Part shown: positions 5,663-7,639 of the stretch, piece by piece | Numbering within the stretch: the stretch's first letter is position 1 | Layout of the letters: each line of letters begins with the position of its first letter | Program-made: the position numbers and the translations under genes | Notes under the pieces: model-generated | Seen by the model: only the letters and a program-made list of their open reading frames with translations | Told to the model about the DNA's origin: nothing | The model's database searches: none | NCBI GenBank assembly: GCA_031396305.1 | Contig: JANNKM010000389.1 | Coordinates: 1 to 7,639, forward strand | Source of the DNA: JAEMQF01 sp031396305 | GTDB taxonomy: Bacteria; Pseudomonadota; Gammaproteobacteria; Burkholderiales; Burkholderiaceae_C | Direction of reading: 5' to 3' | DNA: 7,639 bases

Positions 5663-6946
5663 TCAGGCGCATCCGTCGACCATGAAAGAAGTATTTGCCG
5701 CGCGCCCGGGCAAATCGAGCGCCGCCGTGTTCGCTGGCGTGCCGGCGATACGTCTGCCGCGCCGGTACACCGCCAGGCGCGTCGCGCGCAGGCGGATCGC
5801 CTCGACGGGGTCGCGCGCCTGCAAGAGCACAAAGTCGGCGTGGCAGCCCGGCTCGATGCCGTAGCCCTCGAGCTGCAAGATGCGCGCCGGCGCAACGGTC
5901 ACCGCGTCAAAACATTGGCGCATCGCCGCCTGGCCCGTCATCTGCGCGACGTGCAAGCCCATATGCGCCACCTCCAGCATGTCGGCGGCGCCCAGGCTGT
6001 ACCAAGGGTCCATCACGCAGTCGTGGCCGAAGGCGACTGTCAGGCCTTGCGCCAGCAACTCGGGAACTCGCGTCATGCCGCGGCGCTTCGGGTAGGTGTC
6101 GCGCCGGCCCTGGATCGTGATGTTGATGAGCGGGTTGGCGACGACGTTCAGGCGTGCTTCGGCCATCATGGGCAGCAGCTTGGAGACGAAAGTGTTGTCC
6201 ATCGAATGCATCGACGTCAGATGCGAGCCCGTCACGCGGCCGTGCAGGCCCAGACGCTGTGTCTCGAAGGCCAGCGTTTCGACGTGGCGCGACAGCGGGT
6301 CGTCGGTTTCGTCGCAATGCATGTCGACCATTCGTCCCTGTTCGGCAGCGAGTTCGCACAAGATGCGCACACTCTCGGCGCCTTGCTGCATCGTGCGCTC
6401 GAAGTGCGGAATGCCGCCGACGACATCCACGCCAAGCGCGAGTGCGCGCTTCATCTGCTCCAGCGCGCCGGGGCAACGCAGCACGCCGTCTTGCGGAAAT
6501 CCGACAAGCTGCAAGTCGAGATAAGGCGCGACGCGGCGCTTCACCTCAAGCAGCGCCTCCACGGCAAGCAGGCGCGAGTCGCAGATGTCGACATGCGAGC
6601 GGATCGCGAGCAAGCCCTTCGCGACCGCCCAATCGCAGTAAGCCAGTGCACGCTCGACCAGCGCTTCGAACGTCAAGTGCGGCTTCAGCTCGCCCCACAG
6701 CGCGATGCCCTCCAACAGCGTGCCGCTCGCATTCACGCGCGGCTGGCCGTAGCTCAGCGTTGCATCCATATGGAAGTGCGCGTCGACAAAGGGCGCGCTG
6801 AGCAGCAGGCCTTGCGCGTCCAGCCGCTGCTGCGCAGGTGCGTCGAGCATGGGCGTGACTTCGACGATGCGCCCGCCGCGCACCGCCACCGACATGTTGC
6901 GGCGGCCGTCGACGAGCGTGGCGTTGTGGACGAGCAGATCGAGCAT
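5663..6946 (-). CDS. codA: cytosine deaminase-like amidohydrolase (CodA family)
   Basis: This 427-residue protein has the same length as E. coli CodA and aligns at a constant offset of four residues. It belongs to the metal-dependent amidohydrolases that deaminate cytosine or related bases to the oxo form in the cytoplasm. Metal ligands are His57 and His59 (DAHFHMD), His210 (MHCDETDD) and Asp309 (FGHDCVMDPWY). Catalytic Glu213, His242 (GSHLTSMHS) and the substrate-binding Gln152 (FPQDG) are all present. The residue after Asp309 is Cys310, where E. coli has Asp314, a position known to affect substrate choice. The true substrate could therefore be cytosine, isocytosine, isoguanine or another ring. 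GAGGG seven bases before the ATG supports the start. The gene follows an ABC permease by 33 bp, which fits salvage of an imported base. The codA symbol is by family resemblance. Confidence 0.88.
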   Translation of the reverse strand: MLDLLVHNATLVDGRRNMSVAVRGGRIVEVTPMLDAPAQQRLDAQGLLLSAPFVDAHFHMDATLSYGQPRVNASGTLLEGIALWGELKPHLTFEALVERALAYCDWAVAKGLLAIRSHVDICDSRLLAVEALLEVKRRVAPYLDLQLVGFPQDGVLRCPGALEQMKRALALGVDVVGGIPHFERTMQQGAESVRILCELAAEQGRMVDMHCDETDDPLSRHVETLAFETQRLGLHGRVTGSHLTSMHSMDNTFVSKLLPMMAEARLNVVANPLINITIQGRRDTYPKRRGMTRVPELLAQGLTVAFGHDCVMDPWYSLGAADMLEVAHMGLHVAQMTGQAAMRQCFDAVTVAPARILQLEGYGIEPGCHADFVLLQARDPVEAIRLRATRLAVYRRGRRIAGTPANTAALDLPGRAANTSFMVDGCA

Positions 6947-6979
6947 AGGACGGCCCTCGCGTGTCGGCGCAGGGCGGCG

Positions 6980-7639
6980 CTATCTTTCGCCCTTGCGGTA
7001 CGGTTTCATCAATGCCGCAGGATAAGCCGCCTTGCGCGCCACCAGCACGAGTGCAACGATCGACAAGGCGTAGGGCAGCATCAGGTACACCTGATACGGC
7101 AGCGCCGCCGCGCCCGATTGCTGCAGGCGCAACTGCAATGCGTCAAACATCGCGAACAGCAGCGCGCCGAGCAAAGCCTTGCCGGGCTGCCACGACGCGA
7201 ACACGACCAGCGCCACGCAGACCCAGCCGCGGCCGTTCACCATGTTGAAGAAAAACGCGTTGAACGCGGCCAGCGTGAGGAACGAGCCCGCCACACCCAT
7301 CAAGGCGGAGCCGGCGACGATGGCACCGGTGCGCACCGCCGCCACCGAGACGCCCTGGCCTTCGGCGGCCTGCGGGTTCTCGCCGACCATGCGCAGCGCC
7401 AGGCCGGCCGGCGTGCGGTAGAGAAAGTAGCCCAGCAGCGGCACGTGCAGCAGCGCAAGCAGCGTCATCGGCGTCTGTTGCTCGAGGATCGGAATGCCCA
7501 GGCCACTCATCTCGCCGAACGGCGTGATCGTCGGCGGCGTGTTCACCTTCGGGAATCCGACGCGGTAGCCGTAGTAGCTCAGCGCCGTGGCCAGCAGCGT
7601 GATGCCCAGCCCCGACACATGCTGCGACAGCGCGAGCTG
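6980..7639 (-). CDS. ABC transporter permease, nucleoside/nucleobase type (BPD_transp_2), 5' end outside window
   Basis: The frame is open to the window end. A GTG at 7618 looks like a start, but codons before it still read as family sequence (LSQHVSGLGITLL), so the gene continues outside. About 219 residues are visible. Hydrophobic segments include VSGLGITLLATALSY, TLLALLHVPLLGYFL, AIVAGSALMGVAGSFLTL, WVCVALVVFASW with GKALLGALLFAMFDAL, and LMLPYALSIVALVLVA. The cytoplasmic loop GLALRMVGENPQAAEGQGVS is the coupling-helix signature (the G-x-N-P-x-A-A pattern) of the permeases related to branched-chain amino acid and sugar systems. The FNMVNGRGWVCVALVVF region is typical of the second permease of BmpA-type nucleoside uptake systems (YufQ/NupQ-like). 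The short basic tail ends in MKPYRKGER. The partner ATPase, binding protein and other permease are expected upstream, outside the window. The substrate is inferred from family and from the deaminase gene downstream. Confidence 0.87.
   Translation of the reverse strand, partial: QLALSQHVSGLGITLLATALSYYGYRVGFPKVNTPPTITPFGEMSGLGIPILEQQTPMTLLALLHVPLLGYFLYRTPAGLALRMVGENPQAAEGQGVSVAAVRTGAIVAGSALMGVAGSFLTLAAFNAFFFNMVNGRGWVCVALVVFASWQPGKALLGALLFAMFDALQLRLQQSGAAALPYQVYLMLPYALSIVALVLVARKAAYPAALMKPYRKGER

Noticed and set aside
611..7410. Frequent GCCAGGC/GGCCAGG words on the plus strand, resembling a dispersed uptake or Chi-like motif
   Set aside because: Most fall inside minus-strand genes as Gly-Leu-Ala or Leu-Ala codons (GGC CTG GCC). 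Codon preference plus one-strand gene orientation explains them.
6980..7618. GTG at 7618 as the true start of the permease
   Set aside because: The seven codons before it are open and match the expected helix start of the family, and a 212-residue protein would be too short for this permease family.

Overview
The window is GC-rich by eye and carries compact, mostly minus-strand genes. The gene content (a three-gene pnt transhydrogenase, a CodA-type deaminase beside an ABC permease, and an ECF sigma/anti-sigma pair) suggests a high-GC proteobacterium. A beta-proteobacterium of the Burkholderiales type is my best guess. That is inference, since no rRNA or other phylogenetic marker is present.

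Left edge: the 3' end of an alpha/beta-hydrolase gene on the plus strand (to 314) converges, across 29 bp, on a minus-strand regulatory operon (344-2414). Read in its own direction, that operon encodes an ECF sigma factor, a single-pass membrane anti-sigma factor (ATGA overlap with the sigma gene), and, 5 bp further on, an exported caspase-like (peptidase C14) protein with an intact His/Cys dyad. This is the most interesting part of the window. The envelope-facing half of the anti-sigma factor looks like a small beta-alpha-beta-beta-alpha-beta domain, and a signal-bearing cysteine peptidase is made from the same operon. Both could meet in the periplasm.

Middle: 267 bp without a gene (2415-2681) hold a GC-rich hairpin, an AT-rich patch and a weak -10-like element. 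Next comes the proton-translocating NAD(P) transhydrogenase operon pntAA-pntAB-pntB (5568 down to 2682, minus strand), complete and with all diagnostic motifs. It couples the proton gradient to NADPH formation.

Right edge: a CodA-family cytosine deaminase-like amidohydrolase (5663-6946) lies 33 bp downstream of an ABC permease of the nucleoside/nucleobase (BPD_transp_2) type. The permease runs off the window end. This looks like the tail of a nucleobase uptake and deamination operon. Its active site matches E. coli CodA except for Cys in place of Asp314.

I saw no tRNA, rRNA, CRISPR array, insertion sequence or prophage signal.
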